From positions 7,378,001 through 7,442,000 of the forward strand of contig NZ_JACCBA010000001.1 of the NCBI RefSeq assembly GCF_013409365.1: DNA of 64,000 nucleotides, read 5' to 3'. Below, one piece after another: positions 63,066 to 64,000 of the stretch. This stretch comes from Actinomadura luteofluorescens. GTDB taxonomy: Bacteria; Actinomycetota; Actinomycetes; Streptosporangiales; Streptosporangiaceae. Both the position numbers and the translations under genes were made by a program. Under the pieces are notes generated by a model. The model worked only from the letters and a program-made list of their open reading frames with translations. It was not told the DNA's origin and made no database searches. Position 1 is the stretch's first letter. Each line of letters opens with the position of its first letter.

Positions 63066-63785
63066 GTGCCGCCTGTCGAGTTCGTCCTGATCGGAGGCCT
63101 TGCCGCGCTGGTGGGCGCGATCGTGCAGGGCAGCGTCGGCCTCGGCGTCGGGCTGGTCGCGACGCCGATCGTGACGATGCTGTTCCCGTCCCTGATGCCG
63201 GGCGCGATCCTCGTCATCGCGCTCGCCCTGCCGTTCGCGACGCTCGCCCAGGAGGTGCGGCACGCCGACCTGCGCGGCCTCGGCTGGGCGTTCGCCGGCC
63301 GCCTCGCCGGCACGCCGGCCGGCGTGTGGCTGGTGGCCGCCGCCCCGGACCGCGTCCTCGGCGTCGTGATCGGCGTGGTGGTCCTCGCCGCGCTCGCCCT
63401 GACGACCTGGACCGCGGACCTGCCGCGCAACCGCCGCACGCTCGCCACCGCCGGCGTCATCTCCGGCACGACCGGCACCGCGTCCGGCATCGGCGGCCCG
63501 CCGATAGCGCTGCTCTACCAGCGTGAGAGCGGCCCCCGCGTCCGCGCGACCCTGGCGGTGTTCTTCATCGCCGGGGCCCTGCTGTCGCTCCTCACCCTCG
63601 CCGCCGCCGGACGCCTCCCGGCCCGGCAGGTCGTCGCGGGCGTGGAGCTGGTCCCGTTCGTTTTCGCCGGGTTCCTCGCCGCGGGCCCGCTCCGCCGCTA
63701 CCTGGACGCGGGACGCCTGCGCGTCGCGCTCCTCGCCGTCGTCGGGACGTCCGCGGCGGTGCTCATCGTCCGTAACCTGTTCTGA
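63066..63785 (+). CDS. TauE/SafE-family anion exporter
   Basis: 239 aa membrane protein of the sulfite/organosulfonate exporter family. The N-terminal FVLIGGLAALVGAIVQGSVGLGVGLVATP and the internal repeat around TAGVISGTTGTASGIGGPPIALL are the two family G-rich halves. GTG start with a weak GGTAGG ten bases upstream. The stop overlaps the mug start by one base. Confidence 0.88.
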   Translation: MPPVEFVLIGGLAALVGAIVQGSVGLGVGLVATPIVTMLFPSLMPGAILVIALALPFATLAQEVRHADLRGLGWAFAGRLAGTPAGVWLVAAAPDRVLGVVIGVVVLAALALTTWTADLPRNRRTLATAGVISGTTGTASGIGGPPIALLYQRESGPRVRATLAVFFIAGALLSLLTLAAAGRLPARQVVAGVELVPFVFAGFLAAGPLRRYLDAGRLRVALLAVVGTSAAVLIVRNLF

Positions 63786-64000
63786 TGCGCCCCACCAAGG
63801 CCGACCTGGAGGCCGCCCGCGACCGCGTCATCCCCGACGTCCTGCCCAAGGGGTCCGGGACGCTCCGCGTCCTGTTCTGCGGGATCAACCCGGGCCTGTA
63901 CTCGGGGGCGACCGGCCGCCACTTCGCCCGTCCCGGCAACCGCTTCTGGCCCGCGCTGCACCTGTCCGGCTTCACCGACCGGCGGCTGGACCCGTCCGAG
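63785..64000 (+). CDS. mug: G/U mismatch-specific DNA glycosylase Mug, 3' end outside window
   Basis: The first 72 codons are present. The diagnostic active-site segment LRVLFCGINPGLYSGATG followed by RHFARPGNRFWPALH is intact; the Asn in GINPG positions the water that cleaves uracil or thymine opposite G. The ATG overlaps the previous TGA (TGATG). The protein continues past base 64000. Confidence 0.93.
   Translation, partial: MRPTKADLEAARDRVIPDVLPKGSGTLRVLFCGINPGLYSGATGRHFARPGNRFWPALHLSGFTDRRLDPSE

Overview
The window is about 70% or more GC, with strong third-position G/C bias, many GTG and TTG starts, and long runs of genes overlapping by ATGA or GTGA. It reads as chromosomal DNA of a filamentous actinomycete. 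The content (cebR/cebEFG/bglC, a whiJ-type HATPase/XRE/DUF397 trio, an F420-type PPOX protein, a hopanoid operon, a class IV lanthipeptide cluster and an Entner-Doudoroff operon) fits Streptosporangiales/Thermomonosporaceae (Actinomadura-like) best. That taxonomic guess is inference. I saw no tRNA, rRNA, IS element, prophage or CRISPR array.

Layout. 1-749: two small protease inhibitors in tandem (SSI-like, cut by the window edge, and emfourin-like). 768-1250: a nucleoside deaminase. 1315-7171: a complete cellobiose system (cebR, bglC, cebG, cebF, cebE) with a perfect CebR box and a promoter in front of cebE. 7254-13268: a parallel alpha-glucoside/maltose system (LacI regulator, GH13 alpha-glucosidase, two permeases, binding lipoprotein) with a LacI-type operator upstream. 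13348-14792: two overlapping paralogous nucleotidyltransferases. 14906-21217: a tightly coupled group of a GTP cyclohydrolase II homologue, a CDP-alcohol phosphotransferase, a dehydrogenase, a degenerate 6-pyruvoyl-tetrahydropterin synthase, a GT4 glycosyltransferase, a methyltransferase and a UPF0104 membrane protein, facing a creatininase-family hydrolase. It looks like a pathway from GTP to an unidentified, possibly glycosylated or lipid-linked, product.

21024-29703 is a mixed accessory stretch: a PAP2 protein, a secreted phosphoesterase, a beta-propeller protein divergent from a MarR gene with three operator copies, an oxidoreductase, an ECF sigma factor between two tiny membrane proteins, and the whiJ-type trio. 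29711-38178 is a class IV (LanL) lanthipeptide cluster: an asymmetric heterodimeric ABC exporter, a 51-residue venezuelin-like precursor, an S9 peptidase and the synthetase. 38635-43365 is a ROK regulator divergent from edd-glk-eda, which converts 6-phosphogluconate to pyruvate and glyceraldehyde 3-phosphate and also phosphorylates glucose. That matches the two sugar-uptake systems upstream, which both release glucose in the cytoplasm.

43419-48276 holds a PPOX protein, a tiny Cys protein divergent from a LysR gene, a DUF1707/PadR pair, and a PAP2-WS/DGAT fusion enzyme. 48322-55367 is the hopanoid operon hpnC-hpnD-hpnE-prenyl synthase-shc-hpnH. 55500-64000 holds a DUF2804 protein, a secreted carboxylesterase, aconitase with palindromic upstream sites, a LysE exporter, an aldo/keto reductase, a TauE-type exporter and the start of mug.

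The most promising undescribed system is the GTP cyclohydrolase/PTPS-homologue/creatininase cluster (14.8-21.2 kb). Next come the S9 peptidase in the class IV lanthipeptide cluster and the PAP2-acyltransferase fusion beside the hopanoid genes.
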